From Bordetella genomosp. 2 (GTDB taxonomy: Bacteria; Pseudomonadota; Gammaproteobacteria; Burkholderiales; Burkholderiaceae_B), in contig NZ_NEVT01000003.1 in NCBI RefSeq assembly GCF_002261345.1, positions 1 through 64,000 of the forward strand: 64,000 nt of DNA. The letters are read 5' to 3'. The notes beneath the pieces were generated by a model, which saw only the letters and a list, made by a program, of their open reading frames with translations, was not told where the DNA came from and did no database searches. The first letter of the stretch is position 1, and each line of letters starts with the position of its first letter. Both the position numbers and the translations under genes were made by a program. Positions 8,901 to 16,564 of the stretch are shown one piece after another.

Positions 8901-9183
8901 ACACCGTCACCGCCAGGTTGCCGTCGCTGTTGGCCTGCGACTGCATGTACAGCATGTCTTCCACGCCGTTGATGGATTCTTCCAGCGGCGAGGCGACGGT
9001 GGCGGCGATGACTTTCGGGTTGGCGCCGGGATACTGGGCCCGCACCACCACCGAGGGCGGCACGACCTCGGGGTACTCGGAGATGGGCAGCTGGAACATG
9101 GCCAGCAGGCCCGCCAGCAGCACCACCACCGACAGCACGCCCGCGAAGATCGGCCGATCGATGAAGAATTTGGAGATATTCAT
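5998..9183 (-). CDS. RND multidrug efflux pump, inner-membrane subunit (HAE1/AcrB family)
   Basis: A 1061-aa, twelve-helix proton antiporter. The N-terminus ISKFFIDRPIFAGV is the conserved first cytoplasmic and membrane segment. GIVVDDAIVVVENVERN contains the paired membrane aspartates of the proton relay (AcrB D407/D408), and GLSAKNAILIVEFA contains the lysine equivalent to AcrB K940. Length and sequence fit the HAE1 hydrophobic and amphiphilic efflux group (AcrB, MexB, BpeB). It works with the adaptor upstream and the outer-membrane factor downstream. The start codon lies inside the adaptor's open frame (see the adaptor entry). Confidence 0.95.
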   Translation of the reverse strand: MNISKFFIDRPIFAGVLSVVVLLAGLLAMFQLPISEYPEVVPPSVVVRAQYPGANPKVIAATVASPLEESINGVEDMLYMQSQANSDGNLAVTVYFKLGVDPDKAQQLVQNRVSQALPRLPPDVQRLGVTTTKSSPTLTLVVHLISPDDRYDITYLRNYAVLNIKDRLSRISGVGEVQIWGSGSYSMRVWLDPQKVAQRGLTAMDVVNAIREQNVQVAAGVIGASPTQGDVPMQFSVNAQGRLQDEREFGNIILKSSPDGAVTRLSDVARIELGAQEYGLRSLLNNKPAIGMGIMQSPGANALDVSAQVREVMQELSADFPPSVEYRIEYDPTQFVRASIKAVISTLLEAIALVVLVVIVFLQTWRASIIPLLAVPVSIVGTFSLLLLFGYSINALSLFGMVLAIGIVVDDAIVVVENVERNIAAGLTPREATYRAMREVSGPIIAIALTLCAVFVPLAFMTGLSGQFYKQFAMTIAISTVISAFNSLTLSPALSALLLKGHHDKPDWLTRAMNRVFGRFFNWFNDFFGRSSDAYATGVTGVIRRKAGAMGVYALLLAATVGISYIVPGGFVPAQDKQYLIGFAQLPNGASLDRTEDVIRRMSDIALKEPGVESAIAFPGLSINGFTNSSSAGIVFVTLKPFAERHGAELSGDAITGSLNAKFAGIKDAFIAVFPPPPVMGLGTMGGFKLQIEDRAALGYAELDKATQAFLAKARQTPELGPTFSNYQINVPQLDVDLDRVKAKQLGVPVTDVFDTLQIYLGSMYVNDFNRFGRVFQVRAQADAPYRSHPDDILQLKTRNLDGQMVPLSALVDVKQTYGPEMVVRYNGFTAADINGGPAPGYSSDQAQDAAERIAAETLPRGIKFEWTDLTYQQILAGNAGIWVFPISVLLVFLVLAALYESLTLPLAVILIVPMSILAALTGVWLTGGDNNIFTQIGLMVLVGLSAKNAILIVEFARELEMQGSTPLQAAIEASRLRLRPILMTSIAFIMGVVPLVLSSGAGSEMRHAMGVAVFFGMLGVTLFGLFLTPVFYVLLRSLGARKLHSAAPHEAPVTAPHASH

Positions 9184-10393
9184 GCTTGTGTCCGGTGACT
9201 TGCTTCAGGCTGGCCGCGGCGGTCTGGACAGCGGCCGGGGGCGTGTCCATGGAGACCAGGTTGGGGGCCACCGTCTCGCCCGGGCGCACGCGCTGCAGCC
9301 CGTTGACGACGATGCGTTCGCCGGCCTGCAGGCCGCTGGTGATGACGCGCAGCTTGCCCTGGCTGGCCCCCAGCGAGACCTGCCGGTAGGCGGTGCGGTT
9401 GGCTTCGTCCACCACCAGCACGAAGCGCTTGTCCTGGTCGGTGCCGATGGCGCGCTCCTCGACCAGCACGGCCTCGCGCGGCTCGGTGCCGCCCAGGCGG
9501 ATGCGGGCGTACATGCCCGGCACCAGCAGGCCGTCGGCGTTGTCGAACACCGCGCGCACGCGGATGGTGCCCGAGGCGGTATCGATGCGGTTGTCCACCG
9601 AATACACCACGCCCTGGCGCGAATAGCCGGCCTCGTTGGACAGGCCCAGTTGCACCGGCACCTGCGCGGCGCCGCCGCGGGCCGGGCTGACATACTTCAG
9701 GTAGGCTTCTTCGTCGACGTCGAAGGCCGCGTACATGCGCGACACCGACACCAGCGTGGTCAGCGGCACCGAACTGGCGCCGGCCGCCACCACGTTGCCG
9801 ACGGTCACCTCGGCGCGCGATACCCGGCCGGACACGGGCGCCACGATATTGGTGTAGCCGAGGTTCAGGCGGGCGGCCTCCAGCGCGGCCTCGGCGGCCT
9901 GCAGGTTGGCGGCCGCTTCGCGCGCGTCATTGCGCTTGGATTCGAAATCGCGCCGGGCGATGGCGTTCTCGGCCAGCAGGCGCTTGCCGCGCGCCAGTTC
10001 CGAGGCGGTGAAGGCCACCCGCGCGCGGGTCGCCGCCAGCTGCGCCTCGGCGCGGGCCACTTCGGCCGCGTAGGGGCGCGGGTCGATGGTGAACAGCGGG
10101 TCGCCCTTCTTGACCAGGCTGCCGTCCTGGAAATGCACGGCGGTCAGGGTGCCCGACACCAGCGGCCGGATATCGACCCGGTCGATGGCCTCCAGGCGGC
10201 CGGAATAGTCCTGCCAGTCGATAATGGTCTTGCCCAGGGCGGGCGCCACGTCCACCGAAGGCGCCGGCGGGGCGGCCTGGGCCTGGGCCGTGCCGGTACC
10301 GGCCGGGCCGCGCAACAGGGTATAGCCGCCGCCGGCGGCGATCAGGGTCGCGAAAACCGCCAGCAATACAATGCGTTGGCGCGAAACAATCAT
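8447..10393 (-). CDS. RND efflux membrane fusion protein (adaptor), reading frame runs on into the pump gene
   Basis: Residues 1 to about 400 form a normal AcrA/MexA-type adaptor: an N-terminal membrane anchor (IVLLAVFATLIAAGG), split lipoyl motif regions around VDIRPLVSG and APVSGRVSRAEV, a coiled-coil hairpin in between, and a beta-barrel ending near RVRPGETVAPNLVSM. Family members stop here. This frame has no stop until 8447, so it overlaps the pump gene by 737 bp and gives a 648-aa product with a low-complexity, arginine-rich tail. A one-base shift just upstream would instead end the adaptor with a TGA overlapping the pump ATG (ATGA at 9183). The conserved part is about 9184-10393. It is either a frameshift or a true run-on. 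Confidence 0.8.
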   Translation of the reverse strand: MIVSRQRIVLLAVFATLIAAGGGYTLLRGPAGTGTAQAQAAPPAPSVDVAPALGKTIIDWQDYSGRLEAIDRVDIRPLVSGTLTAVHFQDGSLVKKGDPLFTIDPRPYAAEVARAEAQLAATRARVAFTASELARGKRLLAENAIARRDFESKRNDAREAAANLQAAEAALEAARLNLGYTNIVAPVSGRVSRAEVTVGNVVAAGASSVPLTTLVSVSRMYAAFDVDEEAYLKYVSPARGGAAQVPVQLGLSNEAGYSRQGVVYSVDNRIDTASGTIRVRAVFDNADGLLVPGMYARIRLGGTEPREAVLVEERAIGTDQDKRFVLVVDEANRTAYRQVSLGASQGKLRVITSGLQAGERIVVNGLQRVRPGETVAPNLVSMDTPPAAVQTAAASLKQVTGHKHEYLQILHRSADLRGRAVGGGAAGGPAGHVPAAHLRVPRGRAALGGGAGPVSRRQPESHRRHRRLAAGRIHQRRGRHAVHAVAGQQRRQPGGDGVLQARRGPGQGPAIGAEPRVAGAAAPAAGRAAPGRDHHQELAHPDPGGAPDLAGRPLRHHLPAQLRGPEHQGPPVAHQRRGRSADLGLGQLLDAGLARPAEGRPARPDRHGRGQRHPRTERAGGGGRDRRLAHPGRRAHAILGQCAGPAAG

Positions 10394-10567
10394 GGTGTTT
10401 CCTTGAGCAGAATAGGGGACGAATGACCGGGGCAGGCGGGCGGGGGAGGGGGCCCCTGCGGGCTATGGCCAGCGCGTTTGCGTTGGCCTCAGGCTATCGG
10501 TCGATCCAAGACGATTGCATTCTGAATGTTTTGTGGTGGGGGATAAACATCGCCGGGGCGTCAACAC

Positions 10568-10586
10568 TGTTCGCCATGAACGAACA
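10568..10586. promoter_or_regulatory. Inverted repeat in the divergent LysR/efflux promoter region
   Basis: TGTTCG and CGAACA are separated by seven bases, a dyad of the T-N11-A kind bound by LysR-type regulators. It sits 53 bp upstream of the LysR ATG at 10640 and 174 bp upstream of the adaptor start. The 246-bp gap 10394-10639 holds no gene. I could not assign convincing -35/-10 boxes. Confidence 0.5.
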
Positions 10587-10639
10587 ATATCGGCACAAAG
10601 CGCGGTATGCTGACGCACTTCACCATCCAGGACACGACC

Positions 10640-11653
10640 ATGGACCGCTTTCAAGCCATGCAGGTCTTCGTGCGCGTTGTCGACGCCAATAGCTTTACCC
10701 GCGCGGCCGACAGCCTGGCGTTGTCCCGCACCACTGTCACGACTGCCATTCAGAATCTGGAGCGCCGCCTCGGCGTGCGCCTGCTCAACCGCACCACGCG
10801 CCGCATCAGCCTGACGCCGGATGGCGCGGCCTACTATGAACACAGCACCCGCATCCTGGCCGAGGTCGAGGAAACCGAGGCCTGCTTCCAGGAAGCCGCC
10901 CTGCGGCCCAAGGGCAAGCTGCGCATCGACGTGCCGGCCAGCATCGGCCGCCTCATCCTGATCCCGTCGTTGTGTGAATTCCACACTCACTATCCCGACG
11001 TGGAACTGGTCATCGGCATGGGCGACCGGCGGGTCGACATGGTGCAGGAGGCCGTCGACTGCGTGATCCGCGGCGGCGAGCTCGAAGATTCCAGCCTGGT
11101 GGCGCGCCGCATCGGCACCTTCCAGAGCCTGACCTGCGCGGCGCCGTCGTATCTCGAACGCCACGGCATGCCGCACACGCTCGAAGACCTGAAGAGCCAT
11201 TACGCGGTCCATTATTTTTCGAGCCGCTCCGGGCGCAACTGCAACTGGGATTTCGTCATCGACGGCAAGACGCGCGAAGTGGACGTGCCCGGCTGCGTCT
11301 CGGTCAACGACTGGAGCGCCCACCTGGCCTGCGCCCTGCAGGGCTTCGGGCTGGTGCAGACCGCGCGCTTCATGGCCCTGCCGCACCTGCAGGCGGGCGA
11401 GCTGATCGAGGTGCTGCCGCAATGGAAGCCGCGCCCGCTGCCGATCTCGCTGCTGTATCCGCAAAGCCGCCAGCTGTCGCCCAAAGTGCGGGTGTTCTCC
11501 GACTGGGTGGCCGAGCTGTTCGCGCGCTGCCCGCTGCTCAGCGGCGGCGACGGCACCGAAGGCTGCTATGGCATCGAGAAAGCCGAGCTGACGCCGGCCG
11601 CCGAAAAAGCCACCCGGCGCGGCGTGGCGGTGGAAGCCGAATACGTCCTCTGA
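10640..11653 (+). CDS. LysR family regulator, divergent from RND efflux operon
   Basis: A 337-aa LysR-type protein with the N-terminal winged helix in residues 1-60 (MDRFQAMQVFVRVVDANSFTRAAD) and a periplasmic-binding-like effector domain from about residue 90. The subfamily resembles E. coli YafC/DmlR-type regulators (AALRPKGKLRIDVPASIGR). The C-terminus is about 35 residues longer than usual, ending in a charged tail. I chose the ATG at the conserved MDRF; the upstream extension is not conserved in kind. Head-to-head placement with the efflux operon suggests that it controls the pump. Confidence 0.88.
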   Translation: MDRFQAMQVFVRVVDANSFTRAADSLALSRTTVTTAIQNLERRLGVRLLNRTTRRISLTPDGAAYYEHSTRILAEVEETEACFQEAALRPKGKLRIDVPASIGRLILIPSLCEFHTHYPDVELVIGMGDRRVDMVQEAVDCVIRGGELEDSSLVARRIGTFQSLTCAAPSYLERHGMPHTLEDLKSHYAVHYFSSRSGRNCNWDFVIDGKTREVDVPGCVSVNDWSAHLACALQGFGLVQTARFMALPHLQAGELIEVLPQWKPRPLPISLLYPQSRQLSPKVRVFSDWVAELFARCPLLSGGDGTEGCYGIEKAELTPAAEKATRRGVAVEAEYVL

Positions 11654-11826
11654 CGCCCCCCGGGGCGCTGCGTGCTGCCCCCAGGGACGACGCTGGCGGG
11701 CCGGCGGAACCGGCCCCGCGGCCGCCCGGTCTGGCCGCGCCCGCCGGGGCGGTCCGCCCCGCCGATGGCGGGCGGACTGGTACTGTATATTTGGGCGTCG
11801 CTTCCACCCCCAGCCATCGCCCGCCC
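11654..11826. other. GC-rich intergenic region with stem-loops
   Basis: This 173-bp gap between the LysR gene and the PerM-type gene holds several dyads and no gene. GGGGCGGTCCGCCCC at 11746-11760 is a perfect odd palindrome, and GGCCGG/CCGGCC flanks a CGGAA loop near 11700-11716. None is followed by a run of T, so a classical intrinsic terminator is not supported. The region looks like one of the GC-rich intergenic spacers common in this kind of genome. Confidence 0.4.
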
Positions 11827-12930
11827 ATGCAGCAGCCCGTCCTACCCGCGTACCTGATCGCCCGCTGGCTACTTTTGCTGGTGCTGTTGGCGGGCGCCTA
11901 TTTCCTGAGCGGTTTCCTGGTCCCGGCCCTGGCGGCGCTGATCATCGGGCTGGCCACCTGGCCGCTTTACCGGCGGCTGGTCGAACGCTGCGGCGGGCGG
12001 ACCGTGCCGGCCGCCACGCTGGCCCTGATCGGCGTCATCCTGGTGCTGATCATCCCCCTGACGCTGGCGCTGTCGTACGCCGTGCAGGAAGCCAGCAACT
12101 TCTTCGCCTGGGCGCTGGCCGCCAACCGCCATGGCGTGGCGGTGCCTGGCTGGATTTCCTCCCTGCCGGTGATCGGCCCGCGGCTGTCGGTCTATTGGCA
12201 GACTTACCTGGGCGAGCCGCATGCGCTGGGGGCCCTGGTCGAGATGGTCAGCGGCGAACACCTGGGCAACATCTACCGCATGGTCCTGTCGGCCACCGGC
12301 AACGCGTTCCAGCTGCTGCTGAACGTGGTGTTCATGCTGATCACCCTGTTCTTCGTCTACAAGGACGGCGACCGCATGATCGCGCAGCTCGACGTGCTGG
12401 GCGAACGCATCCTGCCCTCGCGCTGGCTGCGCTTTTCGCGCGTGGTGCCGGCCACGGTCGGGTCCACGGTCACCGGCATGAGCCTGATCGCCGTGGGCGA
12501 GGGCGTGGTGCTGGGCCTGGCGTACTGGGTGGCCGGCGTGCCGTCGCCCGTGCTGCTGGGCGTGGTCACCGGCTTCATGGCGCTGATCCCCGGCGGCGCG
12601 CCGCTGTCGTTCACGCTGGTGTCGCTGTACCTGGTCGGGTCCGGCCACCTGGCGGCCGGCCTGGCGCTGTTCGCCTGGGGTACCATCGAATTGTTCATCG
12701 TCGACAAGACGCTGCGTCCGCGCCTGGTGGGCGGGCCGGTCAAGCTGCCGTTCCTGCCCACTTTCTTCGGCCTGATCGGCGGCGTCAAGACGATGGGCAT
12801 CGTCGGGCTGTTCGTCGGCCCGGTGCTGATGGCGCTGCTGGTGGCAGTGTGGCGCGAATGGGTGCGCAACGTCGAGCGCGAGCGCGACGCCGCCCGCCTG
12901 GAAGGCGCCGGCGAGCCGCGCGGCGACTGA
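11827..12930 (+). CDS. AI-2E family transporter (PerM-like permease)
   Basis: A 367-aa polytopic membrane protein with about eight hydrophobic segments. A pair of helices lies near the N-terminus (ARWLLLLVLLAGAYFLSGFLVP), a long soluble insertion near residues 85-160, and a C-terminal bundle with VTGFMALIPGGAPLSF and the typical family ending GLFVGPVLMALLVAVWREW. Family members (TqsA, PerM) export small molecules; some act as Na+/H+ antiporters. The substrate cannot be read here. The downstream dioxygenase begins 17 bp after the stop, so the two are probably cotranscribed. Confidence 0.87.
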   Translation: MQQPVLPAYLIARWLLLLVLLAGAYFLSGFLVPALAALIIGLATWPLYRRLVERCGGRTVPAATLALIGVILVLIIPLTLALSYAVQEASNFFAWALAANRHGVAVPGWISSLPVIGPRLSVYWQTYLGEPHALGALVEMVSGEHLGNIYRMVLSATGNAFQLLLNVVFMLITLFFVYKDGDRMIAQLDVLGERILPSRWLRFSRVVPATVGSTVTGMSLIAVGEGVVLGLAYWVAGVPSPVLLGVVTGFMALIPGGAPLSFTLVSLYLVGSGHLAAGLALFAWGTIELFIVDKTLRPRLVGGPVKLPFLPTFFGLIGGVKTMGIVGLFVGPVLMALLVAVWREWVRNVERERDAARLEGAGEPRGD

Positions 12931-12947
12931 CCTCGGAGGAAGCATTC

Positions 12948-13718
12948 GTGTCGACCATCGCCGATCAGGTGGCGATATTGCGCCAGCAGGGTTTCGTGGT
13001 GGCGCGGCAGTTCGCCGCGCCGGATGTGGTGGCCGCGTTGCGCGGCGAGGCCGAGCGCCAGCTGGCGCAGGCCGTCGGCCCGCTCGAGTACGAGGCCGAC
13101 CTGCAGTATCCCGGCGCGCCGGCCTCGCGCCAGGCGCAGGGCGGCGCCACCGTGCGCCGGCTGCTGGGCGCCTACGGGCGCGGGCCGCTGTTCCGCCAGT
13201 GGGCCACCACGCCGGCCGTCGCCGCATGGCTGCGGGCCTACTTCAATGACACGCCGGTGCTGTCCACCGTGCACCACAACTGCGTGATGACCAAGCATCC
13301 GGCCTACGGCAGCCTGACGGGCTGGCACCAGGACATCCGCTACTGGTCGTTCAGCGCGTCCGACCTGGTGTCGACCTGGCTGGCGCTGGGCAACGAAACC
13401 GCCGACAACGGCGGCCTGTTCTTCCTGCCCGGCTCGCACGCTGCCTCGTTCCCGGCCGGGCGGTTCGACGACAAGAAATTCTTCCGGCCGGAACTGGCTG
13501 AGAACCACGCCTGGATCGAGCGCGCGGTGTGCCCTGAACTGCAGCCGGGCGACGTGGTGTTCTTCCACTGCCGCACGCTGCACGCCGCGCGCCAGAACAG
13601 CAGCGACCGCGTCAAGCTGTCGCTGGTGCACACGTATCATCCCGCCAGCTGTACGCCGCTGCCCGGCACGCGCTCGGCATCGTCGCCGGGCGTGCCGCTG
13701 GACCCCGCCGGGCGCTGA
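12948..13718 (+). CDS. Phytanoyl-CoA dioxygenase (PhyH) family protein
   Basis: A 256-aa Fe(II)/2-oxoglutarate dioxygenase. Metal ligands are H127-x-D129 in GWHQDI and H212 in RTLHAARQNSS; R221 probably binds 2-oxoglutarate. The start is GTG, supported by GGAGGA seven bases upstream and by the conserved start of the family (short lead, then VAILRQQGFVVAR). It follows the PerM-like gene by 17 bp. Its last 82 bp overlap, in the opposite direction, the end of the ABC transporter gene, so its C-terminus is shaped by two coding frames. The substrate is unknown. Confidence 0.87.
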   Translation: MSTIADQVAILRQQGFVVARQFAAPDVVAALRGEAERQLAQAVGPLEYEADLQYPGAPASRQAQGGATVRRLLGAYGRGPLFRQWATTPAVAAWLRAYFNDTPVLSTVHHNCVMTKHPAYGSLTGWHQDIRYWSFSASDLVSTWLALGNETADNGGLFFLPGSHAASFPAGRFDDKKFFRPELAENHAWIERAVCPELQPGDVVFFHCRTLHAARQNSSDRVKLSLVHTYHPASCTPLPGTRSASSPGVPLDPAGR

Positions 13719-15496
13719 ATCCATCCTCCGCGGCCGTCCAGCCGCAAGACCTGGTCGTGAAACGCGTCCAGGGTATTGCGGTGCCCCACGCTGACCACCG
13801 TGCAGTCCGGCAGCGCGCCGCGCAGCAGGCTGTAGAGCGCGTGTTCCAGGTCGTCGTCGGTGGCCGACGTGGCCTCGTCCAGGAACACGATGGCCGGGCG
13901 ATTGAACAGCACGCGCGCGAATGCCAGGCGCTGCTGCTCGCCCAGCGACAGCACGCGCGTCCAGTCCGCCGCCTGGTCCAGCATGGCGCACAGGTGGCCC
14001 AGGTTGACGCGCCGCAGGATCCCGGCGATGCGCGCATCGTCCGCGGCGGTGGCCGCGGCCGGATAGGCTACCGCGGTGCGCAGGTCGCCCAGCGGCAGGT
14101 AGGGGCGCTGCGACAGGAACAGCGCGCGTGCGCCGAGGGGCCGCCACACCTGTCCGCTCGCGTATGGCCACAGGCCCGCCACGGCGCGCAGCAGCGTGGT
14201 CTTGCCGCTGCCCGAGGGGCCTTTGACCAGCAGCGCCTGGCCGGGCGCCAGCCGCAGTTGCAGCCCGGCGAGCAGCGGGCGGCCGTCCGGATAGCGCACA
14301 TCCAGCGCATCGATGCGCAAGCCATGCCGGCAGTCGCCGGTCTCGACGCGGGGCAGGGCGCGGGCCTGCCGGTTGGCGTCCTGGAAACCGTCCAGCCGCG
14401 CCAGCGTGGCGCGGTATTGCGCAAAGCTGTCATACGACATGCGGAAGAACGACAGCGCGTCCTGTACCTGGCCGAATGCCTGGGACGTCTGCATGACGTC
14501 GCCCAGCTTGATGGCGCCACTGAAAAAGCGCGGCGCCTGCAGCATGAACGGGAACACCACCGCCACCTGGCTGATGGCCAGGTTCAGGCCGCTGAACTTC
14601 AGCGTGCGGCGCACCAGCGCCCACAAGTTGGCGATATACGCCGCGAAGCGCGCGCGCAGGGTCCGGCGTTCGACCTCCGCGCCTCTGTAGAAAGCGATGT
14701 TCTCGGCATTCTCGCGCAGCCGCACCAGCGCGTAGCGGAAATTGGCGGCCAGTTGCTCGCCCAGGAAATTCAGGCGGATCAGCGGCCGGCCTATCTTGAA
14801 CGCCAGCAGCGTGGCCAGGATCACATACAGGTAGACCAGCAGCACCATGGCGCGTGGCAACTGCAGCCCGCCCAGTTGCAGCGGGCCCGACAGGTCCCAC
14901 AGGATGAGCGTGAACTCCACCAGCGACACCAGCGCGCCGACCGCGCCCAACGCCAGCGTGCGCGAGCCGCTGACAAAGGCGGCGATATCCAGCTCGATGC
15001 GCTGGTCGGGGTTGTCGACCGGCGAGTCCAGAAACTGGCCGCGGTAATAGGCGCTGCCGGCCAGCCAGTCGTGCGTCAGGGCTTCATTCAGCCAGCTGCG
15101 CCAGCCGATCTCGAACGACTGGCCGACGTAGTAGTCCAGCAGCGCGCGCAGCACGTGCACCGTCGCCAGTACGCCGAACACGGCCAGCATCGTCCAGAAC
15201 GCGCGCGCGTTCAGCGCTTGCAGCGCGTTGTAGAACCCCTTGTACCAGTACGAGAACAGCACGGTCATGCGCACCGACCACAGGGCCAGCAGCAGTTGCA
15301 GCGCCAGGCTGGCAAGCGGCCGCCAGGCGCGCCGCGGCGTCAGGTAGGGCCAGGCCAGGCGCCAGAATTGCCGGCCCCAGCGCGTGCCGCGGACCAGGGC
15401 CCAGGCCACCGCGATGGCGCCGGCGCCGGCGATGGCCCAGGCGTAAAGCAGCCAGAGCAGGCTGTCGCCCAGTTGCCGTTGCCAATTCAGGTCCAT
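13637..15496 (-). CDS. ABC transporter, fused permease/ATP-binding protein (YddA/SbmA-like)
   Basis: The 619-aa half-transporter has an N-terminal membrane domain of the ABC_membrane_2/SbmA-BacA type (about six helices; YWYKGFYNALQALNARAFW is typical). The C-terminal nucleotide-binding domain shows Walker A GPSGSGKTTLL, the signature LSLGEQQRLAFAR and Walker B IVFLDEATSATD. This architecture matches YddA and the vitamin B12, bleomycin and peptide transport group, and it would act as a homodimer. The 3' end overlaps the convergent dioxygenase gene by 82 bp. The substrate is not evident. Confidence 0.9.
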   Translation of the reverse strand: MDLNWQRQLGDSLLWLLYAWAIAGAGAIAVAWALVRGTRWGRQFWRLAWPYLTPRRAWRPLASLALQLLLALWSVRMTVLFSYWYKGFYNALQALNARAFWTMLAVFGVLATVHVLRALLDYYVGQSFEIGWRSWLNEALTHDWLAGSAYYRGQFLDSPVDNPDQRIELDIAAFVSGSRTLALGAVGALVSLVEFTLILWDLSGPLQLGGLQLPRAMVLLVYLYVILATLLAFKIGRPLIRLNFLGEQLAANFRYALVRLRENAENIAFYRGAEVERRTLRARFAAYIANLWALVRRTLKFSGLNLAISQVAVVFPFMLQAPRFFSGAIKLGDVMQTSQAFGQVQDALSFFRMSYDSFAQYRATLARLDGFQDANRQARALPRVETGDCRHGLRIDALDVRYPDGRPLLAGLQLRLAPGQALLVKGPSGSGKTTLLRAVAGLWPYASGQVWRPLGARALFLSQRPYLPLGDLRTAVAYPAAATAADDARIAGILRRVNLGHLCAMLDQAADWTRVLSLGEQQRLAFARVLFNRPAIVFLDEATSATDDDLEHALYSLLRGALPDCTVVSVGHRNTLDAFHDQVLRLDGRGGWIQRPAGSSGTPGDDAERVPGSGVQLAG

Positions 15497-15552
15497 GAAA
15501 GGTGCGTCTTGTTCTTTTGCAGGTTAGACGCGCCCTGGAAGAATAGTTCCTG

Positions 15553-16461
15553 CTAGCCGGGGTGGGCGGCCGCCGCCGCGTCCCAGAAGGCCTCGGCCGC
15601 CGGCGTCTGCGCGGCGGTGGCGCGGAACAGGCGGATCTCGGCCTGCAGCCGCCAGGCCGCGTCGCCCGCCTCGACCAGCCGCCGCTCGCGCAGTTCGGCA
15701 TCCACCATGCTGTGCGGCAGCCAGGCCACGCCGCGCCCGTCCAGCGCCATACTCTTGAGCACCGCCGCCAGGTGCGCCGTGAACACCGGCTCGACCCGGG
15801 TGCGCTGCAGGGCCGGCCCCAGCAAGGCGCTCACCAGGCGGCCCAGGCCGGACTCGGCGCTGTAGGCCAGCATGGGCACGGCCTTGCGCGCGCCGCCGCC
15901 GACGGCGTGGCGCGGCCGGCCCGCGCGGTCCGGCGCGCATACCGGCACCAGCGTCTCGGCGCCGACCCGCAGCGAACGGTAGGCGGACGTATCCAGGCGG
16001 CCCGGCGCCTGGGGATGGGTGTGGCACAGCAGGAACTGCACCCGGCCCTGCTGCATCCAGGCCTCGCACTGCTGCAGCATGTCCGAGACCAGTTGGATGG
16101 GGCCGACCGGCACGCGCGATTCCAGGCCACGCAGCCACTGTGGCAGGAAGGTCAGCGACAGCGCGTGGGTGGCGGCGAAGCGCAGCGTCGCCGCGCCGGC
16201 CTGCGCCACGGCGCGCGCCTCGTCGGGCACGCGCGCCACGCGCGCGAGGATTTCCTGCGCCGTGGCGCGGAACCATTCGCCGGTTTCGGTCAGCGTGACC
16301 GGGTGGGTAGCGCGGTCGAACAGCGTCACGTCCAGCCAGGACTCCAGCGCGCGGATGCGGCGGCTGAAGGCCGGCTGGGTCATGTGGCGCTCTTGCGCCG
16401 CGCGCGAGAAATTGCCGCTGGCGGCCAGCGCCAGGAAGTCTTCCAGCCAGGACAGGTTCAT
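15553..16461 (-). CDS. LysR family regulator, divergent from D-tartrate dehydratase
   Basis: A 302-aa LysR-type regulator: N-terminal winged helix (LSWLEDFLALAASGNFSRAAQERHMTQPAFSRRIRALE) and an effector-binding domain from about residue 90. The ATG chosen places the helix-turn-helix at the usual position; the open frame continues upstream without conserved sequence. It is head-to-head with the tarD-like gene (103-bp gap), which makes it the likely tartrate-responsive regulator, and it is also followed on the same strand by the YddA-like transporter (56 bp). Confidence 0.88.
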   Translation of the reverse strand: MNLSWLEDFLALAASGNFSRAAQERHMTQPAFSRRIRALESWLDVTLFDRATHPVTLTETGEWFRATAQEILARVARVPDEARAVAQAGAATLRFAATHALSLTFLPQWLRGLESRVPVGPIQLVSDMLQQCEAWMQQGRVQFLLCHTHPQAPGRLDTSAYRSLRVGAETLVPVCAPDRAGRPRHAVGGGARKAVPMLAYSAESGLGRLVSALLGPALQRTRVEPVFTAHLAAVLKSMALDGRGVAWLPHSMVDAELRERRLVEAGDAAWRLQAEIRLFRATAAQTPAAEAFWDAAAAAHPG

Positions 16462-16564
16462 GGGCGATGCCGGGAAAGCATGAAGGCAGAAAAAAACGGC
16501 ATTGGGCAAGCCCGCCGCACGGCTCCGATAATACGCCGCATCATCCCCTTGCCGGAGACCCGCC

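Noticed and set aside
5974-9198. 1074-codon plus-strand frame opposite the RND pump gene
   Set aside because: Shadow of the pump gene: low-complexity His/Arg/Gln-rich translation, no domain, no ribosome site.
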